DNA of 64,000 nt from Alphaproteobacteria bacterium. GTDB lineage: Bacteria; Pseudomonadota; Alphaproteobacteria; Micavibrionales; Micavibrionaceae. The notes below the pieces were generated by a model. It ran no database searches. It saw nothing but the letters and a program-made list of their open reading frames with translations, and was not told where the DNA came from. This document shows positions 9,439-17,563 of the stretch, piece by piece; positions within the stretch are counted from its first letter, which is position 1; every line of letters begins with the position of its first letter. The DNA lies in the NCBI GenBank assembly GCA_030432025.1, contig JAUIIA010000003.1, positions 186,001 to 250,000 on the forward strand, in the 5' to 3' direction. The translations under genes were made by a program, and so were the position numbers.

Positions 9439-9477
9439 GCCTCTTGTGTTTTTCGCCATTTTCAAGACAATAGCGCT

Positions 9478-10842
9478 ATGAGTAACGAACACCCGCATAC
9501 CCGCCCCCTTGCGGTCGTCATCTTGGCGGCCGGTAAAGGCACACGGATGAAATCTGATAAGCCCAAAGTCATGCATGAACTTGCGGGCCTGCCGATGATC
9601 AACTGGCTTTTAAAATCTGCCGAGGCGCTGGAGCCTGAAAAAATCATCGTGGTTACAGGCCCCGATATGCCCGAACTCGAAGCCGCCGTTCAGCCGCACC
9701 AGACCGTAGTGCAGGAAGTGCGCGACGGTACGGGCGGGGCCGTGCGTATTGCCGCACCGTTGCTCAAAAATTTCGAAGGTGATGTCCTCATCGTGCTTGG
9801 CGATACGCCGTTGATGAGTGAATACACAATGCGCAACCTTATTGCCTCCCGCGGGGACGCCCCACTTTCCGTACTCGGAACCGTGCTGCAAAATCCGTTC
9901 GGTTATGGCCGCCTTATCCTCGATCAACAAGGATTCCTGCAAGCCATCGTCGAAGAAAAAGACGCGGATGCGGAGCAAAAGGCCATTCAGCTTGTGAACA
10001 CAGGTGTCTTTTGCGTCGATGGCGCGCAACTTGGTGACTGGCTCGATAAACTTGATAACAATAATGCGCAAGGTGAATTCTACATCACGCAGCTTCCCGA
10101 AATTATTCAGGACACCATGATCGTTTCCGTCACACCGGATGCGCATGAAACGCTGGGCTGTAATACACGCAGTGATCTCGCAACACTTGAAGGACATCTG
10201 CAAAACCGCTTGCGTGAAGAATTCATGGAAAATGGCGTTACGATGCAAGCACCTGAAACTGTTTATTTCTGGAATGACACCGAAATTGGCGAAGGCAGCT
10301 ATATTGAACCCAATGTTATTTTCGGCCCGAACGTCAAAGTCGGCAAAGACGTAACCATAAAAGGCTTCTCGCATCTCGAAGGGGCAACGGTGAAGAAGGG
10401 GGCAATCATCGGCCCGTTTGCTCGTCTGCGTCCCGATGCTGTCATTGGCGAGGACGCGAAGATCGGCAATTTCGTTGAAATCAAAAAATCCAATATCGGA
10501 CAAGGCGCAAAGATCAATCACCTCGCCTATGTCGGCGATTGTGAAATGGGCGACCGTGTTAATTTCTCCGCCGGCGCGATTACTGTGAATTATGACGGCT
10601 TCCAAAAACACCAAACGATCATCGGCAAGGATGTAATGGTTGGCTCCAATGTTAACCTCGTTGCACCCGTAACTATCGATGACGGCGCCTTTGTCGCCGC
10701 GGGCTCTACGATTACCGAAGATGTGCCTGCCGACGCGCTGGGTATTGCACGCGATCCTGCACAAATCCGTAAAGGTTGGGCATCTAAATTCCGTAAGGCC
10801 AAGGAAGAAGCCAAAGCCAAACAGTCCCAAAAGAAGGCGTGA
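9478..10842 (+). CDS. glmU: Bifunctional UDP-GlcNAc pyrophosphorylase / GlcN-1-P acetyltransferase
   Basis: Makes UDP-N-acetylglucosamine for peptidoglycan and LPS. 454 residues. The N-terminal uridylyltransferase has the nucleotide loop LAAGKGTRMKSDKPK near residue 16 and the metal-binding LGDTPLM near 105. The C-terminal left-handed beta-helix acetyltransferase has GPFARLRP, NHLAYVGDCEMG and SAGAITVNYDG near 325-380, matching the acetyl-CoA site. glmS, which supplies its glucosamine-phosphate precursor, lies one gene downstream on the same strand. Confidence 0.97.
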   Translation: MSNEHPHTRPLAVVILAAGKGTRMKSDKPKVMHELAGLPMINWLLKSAEALEPEKIIVVTGPDMPELEAAVQPHQTVVQEVRDGTGGAVRIAAPLLKNFEGDVLIVLGDTPLMSEYTMRNLIASRGDAPLSVLGTVLQNPFGYGRLILDQQGFLQAIVEEKDADAEQKAIQLVNTGVFCVDGAQLGDWLDKLDNNNAQGEFYITQLPEIIQDTMIVSVTPDAHETLGCNTRSDLATLEGHLQNRLREEFMENGVTMQAPETVYFWNDTEIGEGSYIEPNVIFGPNVKVGKDVTIKGFSHLEGATVKKGAIIGPFARLRPDAVIGEDAKIGNFVEIKKSNIGQGAKINHLAYVGDCEMGDRVNFSAGAITVNYDGFQKHQTIIGKDVMVGSNVNLVAPVTIDDGAFVAAGSTITEDVPADALGIARDPAQIRKGWASKFRKAKEEAKAKQSQKKA

Positions 10843-10899
10843 TGTAACGTTTCGCAACATGCTGTTACTTGTGCGCTGCGCAAAATCCGCTATTTTCAG

Positions 10900-11559
10900 A
10901 TGATGTTAAAGAAACTGCTTACACTATTCTTGATTCTCGGTATCTCCCCTCAGGCTTTTGCTGAAGAGTGCCCCTCTGTCGATCCGGAGGAGCTGCTGGA
11001 GCAAGCCGATTTCATTGGTGTAGTGCAGATAGACAAAGTTGAAAAAATCACCAAGCCCTTGAAAGTTCAGACAGCAGAGACCCCGAAAACCGAAACGGCT
11101 GCTGCTCCTGAGGATGCTGAAGCAGCTGAACCTGAAATAAACAGGCCTTATGTGACATACACGATCACCGCTGTTTTCGCGTATAAAAGCGAAATACCCG
11201 ACGCTTTGGAAGTGCGGGTCTATGAAGATGCGTGCGACCAGTTCAATGACGGTATAAAAGCCGGACAACATCAACAGGTGCTGCTTGATAAAACTGTAAT
11301 CGAGACCGAAGTGGCAGATGACAGTGAAGACGAAACTGAAACCCAGAAAGAAGAGGTTTACACATTTATGGGCGGATATAGAAAATTGCCGGTGACCATT
11401 TGGACGAGGTTACAGCGTGAAGGCATAAATCACGGAAGTACAATGATGAAGGCAAGCTCTTGCTCATCTTCAAGTGATAATGTCGCAGATTATATGGAAG
11501 GCGTGCTGAATCAAAGTCAGCCTTGTTCCGGAGGAGGTATGGGTTCATGTGCGGAATAA
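10900..11559 (+). CDS. Secreted protein of unknown function between glmU and glmS
   Basis: 219 residues with a signal peptide (MMLKKLLTLFLILGI, cleavage after AFA) and Cys soon after it. The mature part opens with a CPSVDPEELLEQADFIGVVQ segment, an Ala/Glu/Pro-rich linker and a strand-rich part with VTYTITAVFAYKSEIPD, then a Cys/Ser-rich tail. The pattern (early Cys, an A-D pair, alternating strands, second Cys) resembles the shorter protein at 45817 in this window and recalls TIMP/netrin-like secreted modules, though the match is loose. Its end overlaps the glmS start by 13 bases. Two adjacent ATGs (10900, 10903) are possible starts. Confidence 0.65.
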   Translation: MMLKKLLTLFLILGISPQAFAEECPSVDPEELLEQADFIGVVQIDKVEKITKPLKVQTAETPKTETAAAPEDAEAAEPEINRPYVTYTITAVFAYKSEIPDALEVRVYEDACDQFNDGIKAGQHQQVLLDKTVIETEVADDSEDETETQKEEVYTFMGGYRKLPVTIWTRLQREGINHGSTMMKASSCSSSSDNVADYMEGVLNQSQPCSGGGMGSCAE

Positions 11560-13385
11560 TTGGAATTTTAAGTGACGACGATGCGGCTCCACATTTGCTG
11601 GAGGGTTTGAAACGTCTTGAGTATCGCGGTTATGACTCCGCAGGTATCGCAACATTGCAGGGCGGTCAGCCAACCCGTTGCCGCGCGCAGGGAAAATTGA
11701 AAAACCTAGAGAAAAAGCTGAAAGCTGAACCGCTCGGCGGCAATATCGGTATCGGCCATACACGCTGGGCCACGCATGGCGGCCCTACGGAAGACAATGC
11801 CCACCCGCACGCCAATGATCAAGTCGCCGTCGTGCATAACGGCATCATTGAAAATTATGCTGCACTAAAATCAGAGCTGGAAGAAAATCAGGCCCGCTTC
11901 GAAACTGAAACAGATACCGAAGTGATCGTCCACCTTGTCGATCATTACCTGAAGCAAGGGAAATCCCCGCGTGAGGCCGCCAATGAGACATTTGATAGAC
12001 TCGAAGGGGCATATGCGGTCGTAATGATTTTTGCCGGTGAAGAAGATTTGCTGATTGGTTGCCGACAAGGCACGCCGCTGGCCATCGGTTACGGCGACGG
12101 TGAAATGTATGTTGCCAGCGACTCTTATGCGCTCGCACCATTGACCAAAAAAATCTGCTTCCTTGAGGACGGTGACCGCGTATCCGTCACCCGCGAAGGT
12201 GCAGCAATTTACACCAACGATAATGAGGAAGTGACCCGTGAAATTCGCGTTACGGCGCAAAGCGGCGCAACAACGGGTAAGGGTAATTTCCGTCACTTCA
12301 TGCTCAAGGAAGTGTACGAACAACCAAGCGTTATCGGCGATACGCTTAATTCCTTTATCAACCCCGCCACGGGTAAAATCACGATCCCGCCTGATGTGCT
12401 GGAAGCTTTGCAAAAAACACCGCGTATCACCATGGTGGCTTGCGGAACCGCTTACTACGCTTGCGCGACGGCGAAATATTGGTTCGAACAAACCGCGGGT
12501 ATTCCGTGCGACATTGATATCGCATCTGAATTCCGTTACCGCGAACCGCCTTTGCCGAAAGACGGTCTAGCTGTCTTTGTTTCCCAGAGCGGTGAAACGT
12601 TGGACACTTTGGAAGCTTTACGTTTCTGTAAGTCACAGGGTCAGAAAATCCTCTCTATCGTCAACACAATCGAAAGCACAATAGAACGCGAGAGCGATCT
12701 GGTTTTGCATACGCTGGCAGGTCCTGAAATCGGTGTGGCTTCGACTAAGGCGCTGACCACGCAGCTGACGACGCTGGCCTGTATGGCGTTGTGTGTTGCG
12801 CGTGAAAACGGCTCTATCGATGCCGCGAAAGAAAAAACCATGACCGATGCGCTGCGCCATATACCGCAGCAAATTACCGACATTCTGCATGACGATGAGC
12901 GCAGCAAAAACATTCAAGGCATTGCTCGTGATATCTTTGAATCCGCACATATGCTCTATCTCGGACGTAACCTGCTCTTCCCGCTTGCCATGGAAGGTGC
13001 GCTGAAAATGAAGGAAGTCTCCTACATTCACGCCGAGGGCTATGCAGCGGGGGAACTGAAGCACGGGCCGATCGCCTTGATCGATGAGCAAATGCCGATC
13101 GCGGTTTTCGCACCCGGTAATGATCCGCTGTTCGAAAAAACCGCCAGCAACTTGCAGGAAAATGTCGCCCGTGGGGCAAAGGTCCTGATGATCTCGGATG
13201 AAAAGGGTTTGGGCGATCTCGAGAAATTCTTGAAATGGTCGATCCCGATGCCTGATGTCGACCCGTTCGCTGCCCCCATTTTATACGCGGTACCTGCGCA
13301 ATTGCTCGCTTATCATGTCGCTGTCACCAAGGGCACAGACGTTGATCAACCGCGCAATCTCGCTAAATCCGTCACGGTCGAATAA
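11547..13385 (+). CDS. glmS: Glutamine-fructose-6-phosphate aminotransferase (isomerizing)
   Basis: Forms glucosamine-6-phosphate from fructose-6-phosphate and glutamine. 612 residues. The start MCGIIGI leaves the nucleophile Cys at position 1 after Met removal, and a GGAGGAGG ribosome binding site lies just upstream; a longer frame from 11523 would bury the Cys and is wrong. The class II glutamine amidotransferase domain covers about residues 1-220 (GHTRWATHG, HNGIIENY) and two SIS sugar-isomerase domains follow (SQSGETLDT, GRNLLFPLAMEGALKMKE). The C-terminus ends in the family pattern KSVTVE. Confidence 0.98.
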   Translation: MCGIIGILSDDDAAPHLLEGLKRLEYRGYDSAGIATLQGGQPTRCRAQGKLKNLEKKLKAEPLGGNIGIGHTRWATHGGPTEDNAHPHANDQVAVVHNGIIENYAALKSELEENQARFETETDTEVIVHLVDHYLKQGKSPREAANETFDRLEGAYAVVMIFAGEEDLLIGCRQGTPLAIGYGDGEMYVASDSYALAPLTKKICFLEDGDRVSVTREGAAIYTNDNEEVTREIRVTAQSGATTGKGNFRHFMLKEVYEQPSVIGDTLNSFINPATGKITIPPDVLEALQKTPRITMVACGTAYYACATAKYWFEQTAGIPCDIDIASEFRYREPPLPKDGLAVFVSQSGETLDTLEALRFCKSQGQKILSIVNTIESTIERESDLVLHTLAGPEIGVASTKALTTQLTTLACMALCVARENGSIDAAKEKTMTDALRHIPQQITDILHDDERSKNIQGIARDIFESAHMLYLGRNLLFPLAMEGALKMKEVSYIHAEGYAAGELKHGPIALIDEQMPIAVFAPGNDPLFEKTASNLQENVARGAKVLMISDEKGLGDLEKFLKWSIPMPDVDPFAAPILYAVPAQLLAYHVAVTKGTDVDQPRNLAKSVTVE

Positions 13386-13405
13386 GCACTGCTTTTTTGT
13401 GCAGG

Positions 13406-13421
13406 TTTGACTTTGGTCAAA
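13406..13421. promoter_or_regulatory. Inverted repeat resembling a CRP/FNR-type operator
   Basis: The perfect palindrome TTTGAC-TTTG-GTCAAA lies between glmS and the next gene, about 60 bases before the latter's ATG. Its form is close to TTGAT-N4-ATCAA sites of the FNR/FixK family, differing at one base per half. Single occurrence; the regulator is inferred from shape only. Confidence 0.3.
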
Positions 13422-13479
13422 GCACTGTTGCGCCAGGCGCGTATTCTGTAATCGGTAAAACAGCAGAAGAGAGGCTGAA

Positions 13480-14103
13480 ATGGTGTCATGGGCAGTCAAT
13501 GAAACATCCGAGGAAGGGCCTGTCGAGGCGCTCGATCTGGCCCTGAAAAAGGCAACGGAATCTGTTAGCGGTTATCCGCACAGCGATATCTTTCTTGCCG
13601 ATATAAAAAAACTCGCCAAAGGTTGGCGTGCGGAGCTAAATATCGTTGCAGCGGCAAAACGTAAGAAGCGCGGAATTCCTGACGTTGCGCCGTCCCCTCG
13701 TGAAAAGGAAGAAGCCGACCAGAAGAAAGAGAAAAAGCGCCTCGATGCACTCAAATTCGAGGTCGATAAATTCTATCATGACTGGCTGGTCAATGAACTT
13801 GGCACAGAATATGCGGCGATGCAGGAAATGGATGACATCATGATTCTGATCGCGGAAATATCCTTCGAGCAAGAAGTATGGGCCGCTGTGCCGGAGCACA
13901 ATTTCACCGCCATTCATTTCGTGCCTGAAGGATCATTGTGGAATTTGGCGCAAGAACGCCAGCCTGACATCGAGCTTTACGAGGCGGCGCATGATGGTGG
14001 TCCTGAAAAAGGCGCGGTGGTACAGGGCGAAACGGGCGGAGACAAGCCAAAACCAAGACCGGGAAAGCGCTCCGTATTGTCACCGGAACTGACGGACGAA
14101 TAA
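13480..14103 (+). CDS. Hypothetical cytoplasmic protein with charged coiled segment
   Basis: 207 residues, no signal peptide or membrane segment. A helical N-terminal part (residues 1-60) is followed by a strongly charged stretch (SPREKEEADQKKEKKRLDA, about 72-90), a helical middle (FEVDKFYHDWLVNELGTEYA) and an acidic/basic low-complexity C-terminus. A GAGAGG ribosome binding site precedes the ATG. No family was recognised. It is the first gene after the FNR-like inverted repeat. Confidence 0.65.
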   Translation: MVSWAVNETSEEGPVEALDLALKKATESVSGYPHSDIFLADIKKLAKGWRAELNIVAAAKRKKRGIPDVAPSPREKEEADQKKEKKRLDALKFEVDKFYHDWLVNELGTEYAAMQEMDDIMILIAEISFEQEVWAAVPEHNFTAIHFVPEGSLWNLAQERQPDIELYEAAHDGGPEKGAVVQGETGGDKPKPRPGKRSVLSPELTDE

Positions 14104-14114
14104 GCGGTAAAACT

Positions 14115-14522
14115 TTAGGCGGTTAAATCGTCGTATCCGTAAACACCCAGATACTCCATCTCGCATTCATACAGACCTGCGCGTTTCGCCTCTGCCAGAA
14201 TTTTTTGCCTGAGCCCAAGCAGGTGCGGCGTTTGTGTTGCATCGAAATGTGAGGAAACCGCGGTACTTACATCTGCTGCGCTATGTTGCCCACCCAGATC
14301 AATCGGTTCAGGGTTGATAAAAAACGGTGTGATCGGCTGGTTGTCGTAACTACTCTCGGATTCAACCGCGCTTGCTGCACGATGAAAATCAAGCTGACTG
14401 TATACGGAAATGCGGCTGACTGTTTCCAGATCACTCAAAGGTTTGGCTTTTGCAAATGGAGCCAAAGGGCTTTCTTGATGAATAACGGAATCTGTATCGA
14501 CGAGGCGCAAGGGCTGATTCAT
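14115..14522 (-). CDS. Hypothetical protein
   Basis: 135 residues, no signal peptide or membrane helix. The N-terminal two thirds are Ser/Ala/Asp-rich and look disordered; the end has a helix (LGLRQKILAEAKRAGLYECE) followed by MEYLGVYGYDD. No family recognised. It lies downstream of prmA on the same strand and is convergent with the gene at 13480. A hairpin (CTCTTTAAT/ATTAAAGAG, 14531-14558) lies just before its start codon. Confidence 0.55.
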   Translation of the reverse strand: MNQPLRLVDTDSVIHQESPLAPFAKAKPLSDLETVSRISVYSQLDFHRAASAVESESSYDNQPITPFFINPEPIDLGGQHSAADVSTAVSSHFDATQTPHLLGLRQKILAEAKRAGLYECEMEYLGVYGYDDLTA

Positions 14523-14600
14523 ATAGTCTACTCTTTAATTTTTTCTAACATTAAAGAGAGATAATATATGTGTCAAATCAGTGACTTATGGTGCATTGCA

Positions 14601-15503
14601 CTAGCTGCGGTGCAGCACAAGCGTAGACCAGCCGTCGATCTTGCGTTCCTCTAATTTGCGTAAAGACCCGCGTTCATATACAGCCAAAACATCATCCACT
14701 TGCTCGTTCAGAATGCCGGACAGAATCACATAGCCGTTATCATCAACTACGCTTTCGAGGTCCTCGGCCATTGCCTTCAACGGACCGGGCAGGATATTGG
14801 CAATCACCAACTCATATGGTCCTTTTTGCTGCACCTTGTCGCCGGCAAAGCCTTCATTCACAAATGTCTCGATCTTACCCTTGCCGACTTGCAAGCCGTT
14901 GTCTTCGATATGCCGCTCGGTAACGCGAATGCTTTCGGGGTCATTATCAACCGCGAAGACGGGCGCACGCCAGAGTTTCCACGCCGCAATGCCTAAAATA
15001 CCGGTGCCCGTTCCCATATCCAGAATATTCCACGGGCACACGCCCATCTCGAACATATCATCCATCGCCAGCAGGCAGCCCTTGGTCGTGCCGTGCTCAC
15101 CCGATCCGAACGCCGTCGTTGCATCCACCTGCATGCCGATTTTGGATGGAGGAATTTCGCCTTCGAAATGTGCGCCGTAAATAAAGAACGACCCGACGCT
15201 GAACGGCTCGAACTGCTGGTACGAATATTCCAGCCAGTCACGGTCGGCGATTTCTTCATGCTCGAATTCTATCGCATCGGGAAGGGCAATTTGGTGGGCC
15301 TCGCTCACGACCGCCAGTCGTGAACGCAGCAGATTTTCATTTGCGGCGTCCTCGCTCATCAATTCGATTGCCCAATCGGCCTGATGGTGGTTTTCCAGCC
15401 TTAGCGCTGAATGAGAAAATCCAAGGTCACTGATGGCTTCACCAAAAACCGCGACCTCAATGTTGCTCAAGGTCGCGGGAAGAATAAATCGGGTCTTAAA
15501 CAT
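14601..15503 (-). CDS. prmA: Ribosomal protein L11 methyltransferase
   Basis: PrmA trimethylates ribosomal protein L11 with S-adenosylmethionine. 300 residues. The N-terminal substrate-recognition part is followed by the family signature AFGSGEHGTTKGCL near residue 130, the SAM-binding motif LDMGTGTGILGIAAWKL near 160, an acidic loop AVDNDPESI, and the later VIANILPGPL motif. Length and order fit the family. The FYDLN gene lies just upstream on the same strand. Confidence 0.95.
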   Translation of the reverse strand: MFKTRFILPATLSNIEVAVFGEAISDLGFSHSALRLENHHQADWAIELMSEDAANENLLRSRLAVVSEAHQIALPDAIEFEHEEIADRDWLEYSYQQFEPFSVGSFFIYGAHFEGEIPPSKIGMQVDATTAFGSGEHGTTKGCLLAMDDMFEMGVCPWNILDMGTGTGILGIAAWKLWRAPVFAVDNDPESIRVTERHIEDNGLQVGKGKIETFVNEGFAGDKVQQKGPYELVIANILPGPLKAMAEDLESVVDDNGYVILSGILNEQVDDVLAVYERGSLRKLEERKIDGWSTLVLHRS

Positions 15504-15528
15504 GGGATCAGAGGGTTAAACGACAAAA

Positions 15529-15987
15529 TTATTTCTTGTCGTCGTCATCATCCTCTTCGTCATCTTCGTCAAGATCAGCGTCAGGCTCGAGGTCATCCAG
15601 ATCACCCAGATCATCGTCATCAACGTCGATATCATCCAGATCATCATCGTCCAGATCCAGATCGCCGCTCATTTCCTCGTCGTCATCGTCATCGCCGGAA
15701 TCGTCATCGTCCAGGTCTTCGAGGCTCACCACTTCGGTGTCGTCCTCTTCGTCCTCGTCGTCATCATCCTCTTCGGTTTCTGCATCCTTAGCTTTCTTCT
15801 TTGATACTTGACCTTCGGCTTCCTCGGCAGCAGCACCGCGTGAACGGCGGCTCTTCACCTTGATCTCTCCGGTAAATTCAGTATCACAGCTAGGACACAC
15901 GATCGGACGCTTATTCATGTCGTAAAAGCGTGTTCCGCAATTTAAACAAATTCTTTTTAAGCCTCTGGCATCTGCAGCAGCACCCAC
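15529..15987 (-). CDS. FYDLN-acid zinc-ribbon protein (TIGR02300-type)
   Basis: 152 residues. The N-terminus holds a zinc ribbon with CLNCGTRFYDMNKRPIVCPS (two CxxC pairs, residues 14-34) that gives the family its name, here FYDMN. A short basic linker follows, and the last 90 residues are almost only Asp and Glu with a few Leu. The family is known mainly from Alphaproteobacteria and has no assigned function. The GTG start follows CAAGGAGATTTGCC. The serine-rich frame on the opposite strand is an artefact of this repeat. Confidence 0.9.
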   Translation of the reverse strand: MGAAADARGLKRICLNCGTRFYDMNKRPIVCPSCDTEFTGEIKVKSRRSRGAAAEEAEGQVSKKKAKDAETEEDDDDEDEEDDTEVVSLEDLDDDDSGDDDDDEEMSGDLDLDDDDLDDIDVDDDDLGDLDDLEPDADLDEDDEEDDDDDKK

Positions 15988-16176
15988 GGCAAATCTCCTT
16001 GATTTGAGATAAACATTAACACTATCGCCTGATCTGCCCGATTCCGTGGCCTAAGTCAAATATAAATGAGCGAATAAATGACGGAAGCAGTTCTTAAGCA
16101 CTCGAAAACCCTCGACCCGTGCCCTATATCATTGTAAAGTCATGATGATTTCGAAGTTCTAATTGGAGGTACTCAC

Positions 16177-17304
16177 ATGGAAAAACCCGTCGTTATTTGC
16201 GGCTTCAAACGCTCCCCGATGCATTTCGCTAACAAAGGCGCACTGGCCAAGGTCCGCCCGGACGATATGGCGAGCGAGGTCGTTAAAGCGTTGATCGAGG
16301 CTACAGGCGTGAATGCCGAGGATATTGAAGATCTCCTGATGGGCTGTGCCTTCCCCGAAGCCGAACAAGGCTTCAACATTGCCAAACTGGTTGTTCAGAA
16401 CGCAGAGCTTCCTGTTTCCATTGCAGGCGCCACAGTCAACCGTTTCTGCGGGTCATCCATGACCAGCATCCATATTGCGGCCGGTGCCATTCAAATGGGC
16501 GCGGGCGAAGCTTTTATCGCCGCAGGCGTAGAGAGCATGTCCCGCATTCCGATGGGTGGCTTTAACCCGATGCCGAACCCCGCTTTGTACGAGAAATATC
16601 CGCAAGCTTATATTTCTATGGGTGAAACAGCCGAAAATCTGGCCAAAGAATACAAAATTAGCCGTGATGAGCAGGAAGAATTCGCCGTCTCCTCTCACAA
16701 AAAAGCCGCAGCCGCTGCCGAAGGCGGTAAGTTTGATGATGAAATCGTCCCGATCGGCGATGTTAAGACCGACGGCACAATCCGTCCTGATTCTTCAACT
16801 GAAAAGCTCGCAACCCTCAAACCTGCTTTCCTTGCGGACGGTACGGTAACGGCCGCGACTTCCTCACCGCTAACCGATGGCTCTGCCGCGGTGTTGGTCT
16901 GTTCCGAAGAATATGCCGACAAGCACAAGCTGCCGAAACTGGCACGGATCAAGTCCGTGGCTGTTGCGGGCTGTAAGGCGGAAGTTATGGGTATCGGCCC
17001 TGTTCCGGCGACGCAAAAGGCGCTGGAGCGTGCAGGCCTGAAAATCGGTGATATCGATATTATCGAGCTGAACGAAGCCTTCGCGGCTCAAGGCTTGTCG
17101 GTGCTGAAAGCGCTCGAAGCCGATGTCTCTAAAGTCAATCTGGATGGTGGCGCTATCGCTCTTGGTCACCCGCTCGGCACATCCGGTGCGCGGATCACGG
17201 GTAAGGCCGCAAGCCTGCTGAAACGTGAAGGCGCTAAATACGCGCTCGCCACGATGTGTATCGGCGGCGGACAAGGGGTCGCAACGGTTCTGGAGGCCAT
17301 TTAA
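16177..17304 (+). CDS. Thiolase family acetyl-CoA acyltransferase
   Basis: Cleaves 3-ketoacyl-CoA with CoA in the last step of beta-oxidation. 375 residues. Active-site residues are visible: the nucleophile Cys in TVNRFCGSSMTS near residue 90, His in GGAIALGHPLGTSGAR near 333, and Cys in MCIGGGQGV near 364; the NEAFAAQ motif lies near 304. A TTGGAGGT ribosome binding site precedes the ATG. It opens an operon with the small membrane protein and the FadN-type enzyme, which makes its substrate, so a degradative role is more likely than a biosynthetic one. Confidence 0.95.
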   Translation: MEKPVVICGFKRSPMHFANKGALAKVRPDDMASEVVKALIEATGVNAEDIEDLLMGCAFPEAEQGFNIAKLVVQNAELPVSIAGATVNRFCGSSMTSIHIAAGAIQMGAGEAFIAAGVESMSRIPMGGFNPMPNPALYEKYPQAYISMGETAENLAKEYKISRDEQEEFAVSSHKKAAAAAEGGKFDDEIVPIGDVKTDGTIRPDSSTEKLATLKPAFLADGTVTAATSSPLTDGSAAVLVCSEEYADKHKLPKLARIKSVAVAGCKAEVMGIGPVPATQKALERAGLKIGDIDIIELNEAFAAQGLSVLKALEADVSKVNLDGGAIALGHPLGTSGARITGKAASLLKREGAKYALATMCIGGGQGVATVLEAI

Positions 17305-17561
17305 TGGATGACCTTGCGGCACTTCAGGAACGCAACGCCCGTGTCGAAGCTGAAAAGGCATGGGAAATATCCTGGACGCGCCGTGCGATCATCACGGTCG
17401 GCACCTATGTCATCATTGGCGGCTACCTGACGTTTTTGGGCGTACAGAATGCCTGGCTGCATGCGATTGTACCGCCGGTGGCCTATATTTTATCAACGCT
17501 TTCCCTGCCGTTTTTCAAGGCATGGTGGATGAGCACAGTTTACAAACCAAAAGGGGTTTAA
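17304..17561 (+). CDS. Small two-helix membrane protein in the beta-oxidation operon
   Basis: 85 residues. The ATG overlaps the last base of the thiolase stop (TAATG), and only two bases separate its stop from the next ATG, so it is translated in line with both enzymes. After a charged helix (LAALQERNARVEAEKAWEIS) come two membrane helices, around AIITVGTYVIIGGYLTFLGV and IVPPVAYILSTLSLPFF. No family recognised. A membrane adaptor for the oxidation enzymes is a guess from position alone. Confidence 0.75.
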   Translation: MDDLAALQERNARVEAEKAWEISWTRRAIITVGTYVIIGGYLTFLGVQNAWLHAIVPPVAYILSTLSLPFFKAWWMSTVYKPKGV

Positions 17562-17563
17562 GA

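Noticed and set aside
9610-10860. 416-codon open frame on the minus strand opposite glmU
   Set aside because: glmU on the plus strand has all family motifs; the opposite frame shows none and has no upstream signal.
15536-15780. Possible CRISPR-like or tandem repeat array (GATGATGACGA type)
   Set aside because: The repeats are codon repeats of an acidic tail without spacers of fixed length.
15536-15811. Poly-serine open frame on the plus strand
   Set aside because: It mirrors the Asp/Glu-rich tail of the FYDLN protein; pure repeat artefact.
17360-17563. In-frame extension of the FadN-type protein upstream of the ATG
   Set aside because: The extension overlaps the whole small membrane gene and has no family residues; the Rossmann motif starts five residues after the chosen Met.
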